Of a stretch of 64,000 nt of DNA, positions 8,323 through 17,353 are shown in pieces. Each line of letters begins with the position of its first letter. Position 1 is the stretch's first letter. The DNA is taken from positions 28,315 to 92,314 of the forward strand of contig CAZETK010000003.1 in the NCBI GenBank assembly GCA_964515195.1. Reading direction: 5' to 3'. Position numbers and translations under genes: made by a program. The notes under the pieces were generated by a model, which was given only the letters and a program-made list of their open reading frames with translations, was not told the DNA's origin and searched no databases. The DNA comes from Ga0074139 sp964515195. Lineage in GTDB: Bacteria; Bdellovibrionota; Bdellovibrionia; Bdellovibrionales; Bdellovibrionaceae.

Positions 8323-9030
8323 ATGCAAGGAAAAACTCTACCACTAGATAAGGCCTGGATCGAGTGCAATCCGCATTGGGGAAAAACCGCAACAGGCCAA
8401 ACAGTGAGTCTGTTTCAAAATGTCCACAGAAAGGATCAGCGCCCCTACCTTTTTGTCGGCGGAGTCCATGGCGACGAGCCTGAAGGCGTCCGGCTGGCTG
8501 AAGAGTTTTGGATGTGGCTCAAAAGCCACTCCACACCTGAAGATCATCCCTGGGTCCTGATTCCTTGCCTGAATGTCGACGGTTATCAAAAAAACCAAAG
8601 AACTAATTCCAATGGGGTAGATCTTAATCGTAATTTTCCGTCCCCTGACTGGACAGCATCCCCGCAAAAAGATCGATACTATTCGGGACCAACCGCTGGC
8701 AGCGAACAGGAAGTCCAAGCCCTGGCAAGATTGATCACGCAGACAAAACCAAAAGTGATTTTTCATTTTCACTCTTGGAAACCCTGTGTTGTTTACACCG
8801 GCTCACCTGGCCGCCCTTATGCGGAAATCCTGACTCGCGGCAACGATTATGTGGCGCGAGAAGATATCGGCTACCCTACGCCTGGAAGCTTGGGGCAATA
8901 CGGTTGGTTAGTTCATCAGATTCCCGTGGTTTGTTTGGAAGAACAGGAGCATGGCGATCTCAGCCAGGTGTGGCCGCACTTTCATCAGGGATTAATCGCT
9001 CTAATTCAGAATAAAGGATCACATGATTAA
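8323..9030 (+). CDS. M14-family zinc peptidase, MpaA-like
   Basis: A 235-residue cytoplasmic-looking zinc carboxypeptidase. HGDEPEG provides two zinc ligands, NSNGVDLNRNFP is the substrate-binding arginine segment, HFHSW gives the third ligand and LEEQEHGD the region of the catalytic Glu. This layout is that of MpaA, which cleaves the gamma-D-glutamyl-diaminopimelate bond of murein peptides. No signal peptide is seen at ATG 8323; upstream in-frame starts would overlap glmU. It starts a run of overlapping genes with the HAD hydrolase (8 bases) and the histidine kinase. A second, exported member of the family is at 39540-40424. Confidence 0.8.
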   Translation: MQGKTLPLDKAWIECNPHWGKTATGQTVSLFQNVHRKDQRPYLFVGGVHGDEPEGVRLAEEFWMWLKSHSTPEDHPWVLIPCLNVDGYQKNQRTNSNGVDLNRNFPSPDWTASPQKDRYYSGPTAGSEQEVQALARLITQTKPKVIFHFHSWKPCVVYTGSPGRPYAEILTRGNDYVAREDIGYPTPGSLGQYGWLVHQIPVVCLEEQEHGDLSQVWPHFHQGLIALIQNKGSHD

Positions 9031-9700
9031 AGCCATCGCCTTTGACCTGGATGACACTCTTATCGCCACCTCGGAGGTTTTGGTTCCCATCGCCTCTAAA
9101 GCCGCTTTTACCGCCATGAGCTCAAAAGGCGTAGAGGTCAGTTTTGAAATTTTCGATCAAGAGCGCCGGCAGATGGCGCTTTCAAAAAGCCATCAGCTTA
9201 TTTTCCGTGAGCTGGCCAAGAAGTATGGCCGACCTTTTAACGAAGATCAGGTGACTGCCGGGATTAAGGCATTTTACAACCCTCCACTACCTTCCCGGTT
9301 AGAACTGATGCCGGGGGCTGAAGAAAATCTGAAATACTTAAAGGAAAAATATAAACTATTCCTGGTCACAACCGGAGCCATCGAAACGCAAAGGGAGAAG
9401 GCCGCTCGGTCCGGTATATCTCATTATTTTCAAAAAATGTTTTTTTTAAACAGTTTTAAAAAGGAAAGAAAGCGCCTGGCCTTTGAAGAAATTCTGCAAA
9501 CCGAGAAGCTTTTGCCGGAGCAGTTATTATCCGTTGGCAATCGCCTTCCATTGGAAATCCACGATGCTAAACAGCTCGGATGTTTTACCTGCTATTTTAA
9601 ATATGGCGAGCACATCGGCGAAGTCGCTCAAAATTCCTTCGAAGATCCTGATTACACAATCACCCGGCACCAGGAGTTAATCAAAGTATGTCAATTGTAG
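9023..9700 (+). CDS. HAD-superfamily hydrolase
   Basis: A 225-residue haloacid dehalogenase-like phosphatase. DLDDTL at residues 8-13 is motif I with the nucleophile and acid Asp; LVTTG is motif II; a Lys in SFKKERK and VGNRLPLEIHDA supply motifs III and IV. The cap between residues 20 and 90 is helical, as in phosphoglycolate phosphatase and pyrimidine nucleotidase types. Substrate unknown. AAAGGA precedes the ATG, which lies within the end of the M14 gene; its own 3' end overlaps the kinase gene by 13 bases. Confidence 0.85.
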   Translation: MIKAIAFDLDDTLIATSEVLVPIASKAAFTAMSSKGVEVSFEIFDQERRQMALSKSHQLIFRELAKKYGRPFNEDQVTAGIKAFYNPPLPSRLELMPGAEENLKYLKEKYKLFLVTTGAIETQREKAARSGISHYFQKMFFLNSFKKERKRLAFEEILQTEKLLPEQLLSVGNRLPLEIHDAKQLGCFTCYFKYGEHIGEVAQNSFEDPDYTITRHQELIKVCQL

Positions 9701-11511
9701 ACTCTCGCTTGCTTTTGATCGGCCCCTGGAAGCCCGAAGTGGTGGACCGATGGGGCGCGCTCCAGATTCCGCAGAGTGAAGCTTTGACGGAAGAATTTCG
9801 CAAGCAGCGTTTCGAAATTATTGCATTACCCCTGGAAGAGGTTAAAAAAGGCCAATTTCTAGATTTTTATGGAGACTGGATCCGGCTAAATCCATTCCTG
9901 CAAATCATTCCGATATGTCCTAATGATGTCCAAATTGAAACGCTTCATCAGCTGAGAGTTCAATATCGATTCGAAGCCTTTTTGGACTCCTTTCAAGACC
10001 CAAAATTGGATCCTCTTTTTATTGAGGTCCTGGCCAAGTCTCAGGCGCTTCAGCAGCAACAGCAATTATCGGTCTTGCAGTCGGAACAAGTTCTTAAGTT
10101 GGAAACTCTGCAAAACGAACTGGAGTCACGGGTTGAAAAACGCGCTCGCTACCTTAGCGAGATGCGACGCAGGCTTTTCGTGGCCCATGAGCGTGTGGAG
10201 GCTTTTCAAAGATTCTTAGTGCAACTTCCTTCCGCCCGAAACCTTCATGATCTGGAACAACGGATGAACGAAGCACTTTCACGACTATTGAATCTTCAGT
10301 GGATCAAGATTGTCCTCAAGCCTGATGATGATATTTATCTGCATGAGCTCCGTGCAAAGATCGATTATGAAATTCATCGTCTTTTTATTTATGACCGCAA
10401 TCAGAAACGGGGCTCCATTTTTTTAATGGCATCCGAGCCCCGTGCTTTCTCAAAAGATGAAAATGAATTTTTGCAACAAGTGGCTGAAGCCGTCTCTTTG
10501 TGCTTAGATGCAATTCAAGAGCTTGAAAAGTTAAGCTCTATTAAGGAACAATGGGAAAAAACCTTCGAAGCCCTGTCGGATCCGCTTCTCCTTATTGATT
10601 CACAATACAACGTTATCCAATCCAACCGACTGACCGCTGGACAGGGACCTGGAAAAAAGTGCTACCAACTTCTTTTTGACCGCGACCAACCCTGCACCGG
10701 CTGTCAGCTTGGATCTGTCTTTCAGATACAAGATATGAATCGCACTTGGGAAGTCCGAGGCCAAAAAATAGACGGACCGGTCTTGCTCTATGCTCATTTT
10801 TATCGAGACATAACTGACAATCTTGAAATTCAGCGACGTTTGCTCGAGACCTCTCGGTTGGTGGAAATGGGAACTATCAGCAGCTCTCTGGCGCACGAGT
10901 TGAATAATCCGCTAGCTGGCCTCTTAACGTTTACCCAGATGTTAAAAATGGATCTTCAACCAGAAAACCCTATACGTCCTGACGTAGAAGAAATTGAGAG
11001 CGCTGTTTTAAAATGCCGGGACATTGTTCAAAATCTTCTACTGTATGCCCGTGATCCCGGGCTGGACAGGCTTGAAAGTGTGGATCTGGTCGAGCTAATG
11101 CAACGATTCTTGAAGATATTGGAAATCCCCACCCGCCTGAAAGGTTTAAAAATTAAGCCGCTCCTGAGTGACAAACCCATCGTCTGTCAAACGCGCCAGA
11201 CATGGCTTCTGAGTGTGTGGAAAAGTTTAGCCCTATGGGCCCTAGAGGCTCTTGAAGCGTCCCGCGAAAAAGACCCCCAAGCCCGTAATGAGATCATTGT
11301 TTCTCTCTCTGAGAATGCGAACGAGATCCAATGGAATTTAGAAGTTGATGCTGACCTGACCGATCAGCAAAGCCCCCTTCCCCTTATCGCAAGCTTTGAA
11401 AAAATTCTATCTGAGTTGCACTGCACCCTTCTTATTGAACGCGTCCATAGTCGGGGATCACGGGCAAAAATTTCCCTTCCCCGAGACTCCCGTCCGGCAC
11501 GAAAGCCTTAG
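9688..11511 (+). CDS. Histidine kinase-like sensor with degenerate ATPase domain
   Basis: A 607-residue soluble protein. Residues 1-125 look like a worn receiver-type domain, 130-175 a coiled coil, 180-275 a GAF-like domain, 290-375 a PAS domain with the CY...PCTGC cysteine motif, then a HisKA dimerisation helix with H-box AHELNNPLAGL (His403). The region that should bind ATP (about 490-600) has no recognisable N box (the segment reads SLALWALEAL where N..N is expected), no DNG-G1 box and no G2 glycine loop. It may act as a phosphatase or be phosphorylated by another kinase. The NtrC-type regulator 78 bases downstream is the probable partner. Confidence 0.8.
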   Translation: MSIVDSRLLLIGPWKPEVVDRWGALQIPQSEALTEEFRKQRFEIIALPLEEVKKGQFLDFYGDWIRLNPFLQIIPICPNDVQIETLHQLRVQYRFEAFLDSFQDPKLDPLFIEVLAKSQALQQQQQLSVLQSEQVLKLETLQNELESRVEKRARYLSEMRRRLFVAHERVEAFQRFLVQLPSARNLHDLEQRMNEALSRLLNLQWIKIVLKPDDDIYLHELRAKIDYEIHRLFIYDRNQKRGSIFLMASEPRAFSKDENEFLQQVAEAVSLCLDAIQELEKLSSIKEQWEKTFEALSDPLLLIDSQYNVIQSNRLTAGQGPGKKCYQLLFDRDQPCTGCQLGSVFQIQDMNRTWEVRGQKIDGPVLLYAHFYRDITDNLEIQRRLLETSRLVEMGTISSSLAHELNNPLAGLLTFTQMLKMDLQPENPIRPDVEEIESAVLKCRDIVQNLLLYARDPGLDRLESVDLVELMQRFLKILEIPTRLKGLKIKPLLSDKPIVCQTRQTWLLSVWKSLALWALEALEASREKDPQARNEIIVSLSENANEIQWNLEVDADLTDQQSPLPLIASFEKILSELHCTLLIERVHSRGSRAKISLPRDSRPARKP

Positions 11512-11589
11512 TCAGAGCGGAATTTTTGACAGTCATGTCAAAATCTCACTAAAATAAAAAGTATAGAACCCACCATGGAAGGAAGGTTC

Positions 11590-13002
11590 ATGAAAAGCAG
11601 CCGTATTCTGATTGTTGAGGATGAGTCCAGCCTAAGAACTGCGCTCTTCAGAATTCTTGATCGCAAAGGCTACAGTGTTATCACGGCCAACCGAATCGAA
11701 GAAGCTAAAGTGGTCATTCAAGGTGACAGTCAAATTGATCTAGCCTTAATCGATCTCAACTTACCCGATGGCGACGGTTTGGAATTCATGGACACCCTTA
11801 AAAAACAACATTCCAATTGCGAAGTTATCATACTAACGGGACATGGAAGCATTGAGTCCGCGGTTTCCGCCACTCAAAAGGGAGCCTTTCATTTCGTCAC
11901 AAAGCCTTTCGGCATTGAAGAACTGATGAGTCTCGTCGAAAAGGCTATGGCTCATAAAAAACTGGCGCAAGAAAACCAACAATTGAAATCCGCATTAAAA
12001 ACAAAGCATAAGTTTGATCAGATCGTCGGAACCTCTGAAGAAATTCGCCATGTCTTAGATCTCGTCGAAAGGGTGGCTGACACTGACTCAACGATTTTAG
12101 TCACGGGTGAATCGGGAACAGGTAAAGAACTCATCGCACGCGCCATTCATTTTAGCTCTTCTCGCTCAGCCGGTCCTTTCATTCCAATCAATTGCGGCGC
12201 TATTCCTTCAGAACTTCTTGAAAGCGAGCTCTTTGGCCATGTCAAAGGGGCCTTTACGGGAGCCATCTCCAACCGTGTTGGTCGCTTCGAAATGGCTGAC
12301 GGCGGAACATTGTTCTTAGATGAAATTGGCGACCTTGAACCCGCGCTGCAAGTGAAGATCTTACGCGCCCTCCAAGAAAGATGTTTTGAGCCGGTCGGTA
12401 GCACAAAAACCGTGCACGTTAATGTCAGAGTCATTACGGCCACGAATATTGATCTTGAAAAAGCGGTTCAACTGGGGCGCTTCCGCGAAGATCTTTATTA
12501 CCGCTTGAATGTTATCCCGATTCAAATTCCCGCACTCCGAGAGAGAAAATCGGACATTCCTCTTCTGCTCAGTCACTTTATGGAGCTCTATGGACGCGCG
12601 AAGGGACGAAATCTAACAGGGTTTTCGCACGATGCCCTGGATTGCCTGACTCACTATCCTTGGCCCGGCAATATTCGCGAGCTAGAGAACCTTGTTGAAC
12701 GCTTGACGATTCTAAAAGGCCAAGGCCAAGTCGAGGTTATCGATCTTCCCCTGAAATATCGAGCTCAGGCGACAGTAAGTATGGGGGCCACAACAGCCCT
12801 CGATATTCCAGAGGACGGAATGGACTTTAATTCAGCTGTTGACGCCTATGAAAATTCTCTGATCTTGAAGGCCCTTGAAAAAACTGGTTGGAATCGCAAT
12901 CAAGCTGCCGCCTTGCTGCGTTTGAATCGCACGACTCTGGTTGAAAAGATTAAAAAGAAAGGCCTTCGCCCGCCTCAAGGAGAACTTGAAGGAATTCTCT
13001 AG
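11590..13002 (+). CDS. NtrC-family sigma-54 response regulator
   Basis: A 470-residue activator. The receiver domain has the acidic pair VEDE, phosphorylation site ALIDLNLPDGDG (Asp55) and LTGHGS; the AAA+ domain has Walker A GESGTGKE, the sigma-54 contact loop GAFTGA, Walker B GGTLFLDEIGD and the R-finger region; the C-terminal Fis-type helix-turn-helix reads NRNQAAALLRLNRTTLVEK. ATG 11590 is chosen over ATG 11575 because GGAAGG stands eight bases before it. It probably pairs with the upstream sensor. Two sigma-54-like promoters are seen elsewhere in the window (51023, 58636), but whether it controls them cannot be told. Confidence 0.95.
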   Translation: MKSSRILIVEDESSLRTALFRILDRKGYSVITANRIEEAKVVIQGDSQIDLALIDLNLPDGDGLEFMDTLKKQHSNCEVIILTGHGSIESAVSATQKGAFHFVTKPFGIEELMSLVEKAMAHKKLAQENQQLKSALKTKHKFDQIVGTSEEIRHVLDLVERVADTDSTILVTGESGTGKELIARAIHFSSSRSAGPFIPINCGAIPSELLESELFGHVKGAFTGAISNRVGRFEMADGGTLFLDEIGDLEPALQVKILRALQERCFEPVGSTKTVHVNVRVITATNIDLEKAVQLGRFREDLYYRLNVIPIQIPALRERKSDIPLLLSHFMELYGRAKGRNLTGFSHDALDCLTHYPWPGNIRELENLVERLTILKGQGQVEVIDLPLKYRAQATVSMGATTALDIPEDGMDFNSAVDAYENSLILKALEKTGWNRNQAAALLRLNRTTLVEKIKKKGLRPPQGELEGIL

Positions 13003-13055
13003 AATCCGGCAATTCCACTTTCCTGAAAGCCGAAACCAAGATAAGTTAAGGTCCC

Positions 13056-13913
13056 ATGAAAGCCGTGTGGACCGTAATAGCGGTCGTTTTTTTTGCAAGC
13101 CTTTTTGCCGCTACAGGATGCCTGGAGTACAAAAAATCCGCCTTCGATACACAGACCACGTTATCACGTAACTGGAATGATCGCTTTGCCCTTCCTCCTT
13201 ATGATTTAGCCGGTGGCGATGTGGTGCGCTTCGCGCTTTTTACAGATTCTCATCAAAACTACCATGACTTAAATAACACCATTAGAAGGATCAACGCTTC
13301 AACTGCGGATTTTGCTGTGAATTTGGGAGACTTCACCGATGTGGGAACGCGGGACGAGTACGAGATTTTTCATTATTACTTGCGCGATCTCCAAATTCCC
13401 AGTTGGGTCCTTCCGGGAAATCACGATCTTGCCACTCTACGAGAGAAATTGTTTACCCGTGTTTTTGGGGCAGATAATTATTCTATTACAACAACCTACG
13501 CTAAGTTTATTTTTTGGAATAACAATCTTCTGGAGCTGACAGATCGCCTCACCCCACTGGCCTGGCTCAACCAGGAGGTCACTAGTGCTAGTTCAACAGA
13601 GCCAGTTTTTATTTTTCAACACCAAGATCCCTTGAACTCATTAACGTTTACAGATGCTGAGCGCACACAAATTTCGAATATTCTGGGCTCACACCCTCAA
13701 GTGCTGATTTTCCATGGGCATCTTCACAGTTTCGATCATGATCAAGTCAATGGCGCGCAAGTATTTCAAATCAACCGGATAGAAGGAGAAAAGTGGGCCT
13801 ACGTGGAATTCGACAGCTCGAATATCCGCGTTTTTTACTGCACCAAAAACCAATGCGATAAAATCTATGAGACTGCTAATATTTATCCTTTTTCCACTTC
13901 TCAGCCTCGCTAA
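13056..13913 (+). CDS. Calcineurin-like metallophosphoesterase lipoprotein
   Basis: A 285-residue protein with a lipoprotein signal peptide (AATGC lipobox, Cys about residue 23) and a dinuclear-metal phosphoesterase domain: FTDSHQN (D and H ligands), NLGDFTD, PGNHD, then the C-terminal ligands in FQHQD and FHGHLHSFD. The family hydrolyses phosphomonoesters, diesters or nucleotides; the substrate here is unknown and the enzyme would work at the periplasmic face of a membrane. AAGG precedes the start. The end overlaps the next gene by 47 bases in another frame. Confidence 0.87.
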   Translation: MKAVWTVIAVVFFASLFAATGCLEYKKSAFDTQTTLSRNWNDRFALPPYDLAGGDVVRFALFTDSHQNYHDLNNTIRRINASTADFAVNLGDFTDVGTRDEYEIFHYYLRDLQIPSWVLPGNHDLATLREKLFTRVFGADNYSITTTYAKFIFWNNNLLELTDRLTPLAWLNQEVTSASSTEPVFIFQHQDPLNSLTFTDAERTQISNILGSHPQVLIFHGHLHSFDHDQVNGAQVFQINRIEGEKWAYVEFDSSNIRVFYCTKNQCDKIYETANIYPFSTSQPR

Positions 13914-14400
13914 CTGGCAGATGGGAGCGGGGTCTGGCGCCTACTTGGGAGCCTTCCAGCTTCAGACACAATGGGCTTCACCCACCCATCGTCATCATAT
14001 CTATCTTTCTTACGGATACACTCATGATGAAATTGTAAAAGACATTCATCAATACTCTTGGGCCTATCAATGGTCGCCTCGGCGTCTTGCCTTTGCTCAT
14101 CATGTTTGGGATCCGCTTTTAATCGGTCCGTTCATAACCTACACCGACAATGATCATTATTATTTTAAATCACCCAAGAAGTATGACAATGAGCACTACT
14201 ACGATGTCAATAGTCTGCGCTGGGGACTACGCTTCAGCTCTCAAATCACAGCCCTTCATTGGGGATCGCGTCCCCTGCATCTTTCCTTGGATGGAAGCCT
14301 CTTGGAAAAAGGCCTATTTACTTACTTCAATAATCCACAAGAGCTGGATATTTTTAAATATTTCTGGAGCCTGGGCTTCTCGATTCGAATGGCATTTTGA
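13867..14400 (+). CDS. Exported protein of unknown function, barrel-like
   Basis: A 177-residue protein not recognised as a known family. It starts with a short signal peptide (MRLLIFILFPLLSLA), and the rest is rich in aromatic residues and alternating beta-type patterns (HHIYLSYGYTH, WAYQWSPRRLAF, LRWGLRFSSQI) ending in SIRMAF with a terminal Phe, as in small outer-membrane beta barrels. The start lies 47 bases inside the phosphoesterase gene, so the two are translationally linked. Function and topology are inference. Confidence 0.65.
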   Translation: MRLLIFILFPLLSLANWQMGAGSGAYLGAFQLQTQWASPTHRHHIYLSYGYTHDEIVKDIHQYSWAYQWSPRRLAFAHHVWDPLLIGPFITYTDNDHYYFKSPKKYDNEHYYDVNSLRWGLRFSSQITALHWGSRPLHLSLDGSLLEKGLFTYFNNPQELDIFKYFWSLGFSIRMAF

Positions 14401-14405
14401 ACCAT

Positions 14406-15359
14406 TCACGGCGACTTTGATTTTGCCATTAAAGACAAACACTCGAACATCACATCCACTCCCACGAGAGAGGTGATATCCGACTGGTCATAGGGAGGAC
14501 ATATTTCGACGACGTCCGCTCCCACCAGGTTGTTGATTTTCAATCCACGCAAAATCCGCTGAGCCTCGTAGGTTGTCAGCCCTCCCGGTACAGGGGTACC
14601 TGTACCGGGCGCGAAGGCGGGATCAAGTCCATCCACATCAAAGCTGATGTAAGTGATTCCTTCTTCAAAAGTGGGAAGTGAGGCCACAAACTCATTCAAA
14701 TTTTTTTCCCGCACATCATCGATCGTGATCACACGGATGCCGTGATCTTTAATAAATTGCAGATCATCACGGCCTGCTAGCGGACCGCGAATTCCAATTT
14801 GCACCATCTTTTTGGGATTGACCAAACCTTCGGTCACCGCGTGACGGGCAAAAGCTCCATGGTGATACTCCAAATCCCACGCTGCGGGATAAGTGTCTAA
14901 ATGCGCATCGAAATGGATCAAATTTAAAGGTTGTTTATAATGCTTATGTAAAGCACGCAGCACCGGCAACGTCGTAGAATGGTCTCCTCCCACAGCCACA
15001 AACTTTTTACCAGACTGCAAAACTTCTGAAACAAAACTTTCAATTTTTTTATAAGTGGCCAGCACGTCCAGAGGCACAACAGAACAATCTCCCACGTCCG
15101 CGACCTTGAGCTTTTCAAAAATCGAAAGATCACGGGACCAATGGTAACCGCGCCCTAAGGATGACATCTCCCGCACTCGAGTTGGGGCAAAGCGGGCACC
15201 TGGCCGGTAAGAGACACCACCATCGAAAGGAATTCCCAATAGAGCCACATCAAAGCTCTCTTTGAGGTCAACCCACGGAAGGCGAAAAAAAGTTTTGATT
15301 TGGGAAAATCGAGGAAATTCCCGACCACTTAAAGGTTTATATTCCGGCTTGTTTTCCAT
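14406..15359 (-). CDS. speB: Agmatinase/arginase-family ureohydrolase
   Basis: A 317-residue manganese ureohydrolase, probably cleaving agmatine to putrescine and urea. All metal-binding signatures are present: GGDHST, HFDAHLDTY, and SFDVDGLDPAFAPGTGTPVPGG. The N-terminal segment PFDGGVSYRPGARFAPTRVRE is typical of agmatinases rather than arginases. The start at 15359 is preferred over an in-frame one at 15395, which would overlap mutY. Agmatinase, guanidinobutyrase and formimidoglutamase cannot be separated with certainty from sequence alone. It is head-to-head with mutY. Confidence 0.88.
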   Translation of the reverse strand: MENKPEYKPLSGREFPRFSQIKTFFRLPWVDLKESFDVALLGIPFDGGVSYRPGARFAPTRVREMSSLGRGYHWSRDLSIFEKLKVADVGDCSVVPLDVLATYKKIESFVSEVLQSGKKFVAVGGDHSTTLPVLRALHKHYKQPLNLIHFDAHLDTYPAAWDLEYHHGAFARHAVTEGLVNPKKMVQIGIRGPLAGRDDLQFIKDHGIRVITIDDVREKNLNEFVASLPTFEEGITYISFDVDGLDPAFAPGTGTPVPGGLTTYEAQRILRGLKINNLVGADVVEICPPYDQSDITSLVGVDVMFECLSLMAKSKSP

Positions 15360-15383
15360 AGTTCTCTCAATTACAAAATAAAC

Positions 15384-16394
15384 GTGAAAAGACAAGGATC
15401 AAAAAATAGCTTTACGAGTCAGGCTCAATCATCCCTCATTGCTTGGTATAATGACAATCATCGCGATCTTCCGTGGCGTTGCACAACTGATCCCTATCTC
15501 ATCTGGATATCAGAGGTCATGTTACAACAGACGACCGTAACGGCCGTGTTACCCTATTATGAAAGATTTTTGCGACTCTTCCCGACCCTTGAGAGCCTTG
15601 CGAACGCTCCTGAAAATCGCGTTCTCGAGGCCTGGTCGGGATTGGGCTATTACTCACGCGCCCGTAATCTTCACAGAGCCGCTCAAGCCTTGGTCGCCAA
15701 TAAAGGTTTCCCGCAAACTGTGGATAAACTTCTAGAATACCCTGGTTTCGGTCCTTACACAGCTCGTGCTGTGGCCACATTCGCTTTCGGGGCTCCCGTG
15801 GGAGTTGTAGATGGAAATGTTATCCGCCTGCTGAGTCGATTTTATGGACTTGAAGTGCAACATTGGTTACCCAAGGGGCGCCACCTTCTTCAGGAAAAAG
15901 CGGACGAACTCGCTCAGACTCCTCAAGCCTCGACTCTTAATCAAGCTTTGATTGAATTGGGGGCCACTCTCTGCACGCCTCAGAATCCAAGCTGCCTTCT
16001 GTGTCCGTGGCTGTCCCAATGTCAAGCACATCGAAGCGATAGGATTGACAAGCTACCCTTGAGAAGGCCCAAGGCCAAAATGGAAACCTGGCTCTGGAAG
16101 CCTCAGATCCACTTTCAAAACGGAAAAATCGGCTTTGTTCAAAATGATCATCTTCCCTTCTTAAAAGGCCAATGGATTCTTCCCGGACTTTCGATGAAAA
16201 TCGACAAGAAACCGAAGCAATATGATGTCAAACATGGTATCACTAAATTTGATATTTACATTCAATTGGAGAAATCCCAGCAGCCTCAAGGAAAGATGAA
16301 GTGGGTCCCATTAAAAGATATCAAAAAAATCAGTCCCACCAGCATGATTCAAAAAGTCCTGAAACAAGGTCTGCCAGATATTTTTTCTTCTTAG
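15384..16394 (+). CDS. mutY: A/G-specific adenine glycosylase MutY
   Basis: A 336-residue DNA repair enzyme removing adenine mispaired with 8-oxoguanine. The HhH-GPD core shows SEVMLQQTTV with the catalytic Glu, PGFGPYTARAV hairpin, and VVDGNVIRL with the catalytic Asp; four cysteines in the spacing C-x6-C-x2-C-x5-C (CTPQNPSCLLCPWLSQC) bind a 4Fe-4S cluster. A shortened NUDIX-like C-terminal domain for 8-oxoG recognition follows. The start is a GTG without visible ribosome-binding site. The 3' end overlaps the next gene by up to 94 bases. Confidence 0.95.
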   Translation: MKRQGSKNSFTSQAQSSLIAWYNDNHRDLPWRCTTDPYLIWISEVMLQQTTVTAVLPYYERFLRLFPTLESLANAPENRVLEAWSGLGYYSRARNLHRAAQALVANKGFPQTVDKLLEYPGFGPYTARAVATFAFGAPVGVVDGNVIRLLSRFYGLEVQHWLPKGRHLLQEKADELAQTPQASTLNQALIELGATLCTPQNPSCLLCPWLSQCQAHRSDRIDKLPLRRPKAKMETWLWKPQIHFQNGKIGFVQNDHLPFLKGQWILPGLSMKIDKKPKQYDVKHGITKFDIYIQLEKSQQPQGKMKWVPLKDIKKISPTSMIQKVLKQGLPDIFSS

Positions 16395-17353
16395 CCGCCT
16401 TGGGGCTTCTCATTGGGGTTTCCGGATGCTCTCAAAAAGGTAAGCCTGGAACCTCCACAACCACCGCTCTCCTTCATAAACCCACCTTGGCTTTTTTCGG
16501 TGACTGCTCACACGTCAGCACTCGGTTGGATGAAATATGGATTTTGCTCTGCCGAAAAGAAAGCCACCCTTCCCGTGAAGAACTCTATGAGTTTTCGAAA
16601 CTTTTCAAGACTTTCAAACGTCTGACCTATCAAGATGGCGTGATCAACAGCCTGGCTGTAAGAGATTTTGAAAATATTTATTATGCTTCTACTTACGACC
16701 AATCCAAGGAACAATTTGTCCAAGTCATCAAAGGCCAAGAACCCGGCTCGAACATTTATCTAAAAAAGCGAGATTCTCGAGATTTTCAGCGCATCACTTC
16801 CGATCCCGGCTATGTACAGGACCTTTATTGGTCTCCTGGCACACAGAAGCTCTACTATGTTCACTCTCAGCATGGAACCTACCAATTGATGTCGTTAGAC
16901 AAGAAACACCACTTGCATACACTTCATAGCAGTAAAACATCCCAGATTCTTTCACCGATAACCCTTCCGCCCAGTGACCATCCCTACTGGATAGAATTTT
17001 CGACATCTCAAAAAAAGTATTGGCTGTACACCAAAGTTAAAAAAAAGACTACACCACTCTTAACTTCGACCGCTCGAATCCTGATGATACGGCCTGATTT
17101 GAGGGGAGAAAGTCTTTTTATCGGCTTCTCAACAGGGCTTGGCGGCGAAATTTGGAAATACAATCCAACGACTTTTTGTTGGCAGTTGCAACTCAGAACA
17201 CAAACTCGATGGAACGCCTTTGAGCTGATCAATGATAACGAAGTCTTTTTGTCTATGGATAATGGCGGCGGAGCCCAGCTTCAGAATTTAGTCAAATCTG
17301 AAAACACCTGTGAGCCTTCACCTCCAGCCCTGGGAGTGGAGTCTATCAAATGA
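16301..17353 (+). CDS. Lipoprotein with TolB/WD40-like repeats
   Basis: A protein of 350 residues if the GTG at 16301 is used. A long basic N-terminal stretch is followed by a hydrophobic segment and lipobox VSGC, so it is probably an outer-membrane or periplasmic lipoprotein. The rest has strand-rich repeats such as DLYWSPGTQKLYYVHSQHG, similar in feel to TolB-type propeller blades, but no family was firmly recognised. No ATG exists between the mutY stop and the signal segment, so the start must lie inside mutY or be non-standard. Overlaps the next gene by four bases (ATGA). Confidence 0.6.
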   Translation: MGPIKRYQKNQSHQHDSKSPETRSARYFFFLAALGLLIGVSGCSQKGKPGTSTTTALLHKPTLAFFGDCSHVSTRLDEIWILLCRKESHPSREELYEFSKLFKTFKRLTYQDGVINSLAVRDFENIYYASTYDQSKEQFVQVIKGQEPGSNIYLKKRDSRDFQRITSDPGYVQDLYWSPGTQKLYYVHSQHGTYQLMSLDKKHHLHTLHSSKTSQILSPITLPPSDHPYWIEFSTSQKKYWLYTKVKKKTTPLLTSTARILMIRPDLRGESLFIGFSTGLGGEIWKYNPTTFCWQLQLRTQTRWNAFELINDNEVFLSMDNGGGAQLQNLVKSENTCEPSPPALGVESIK

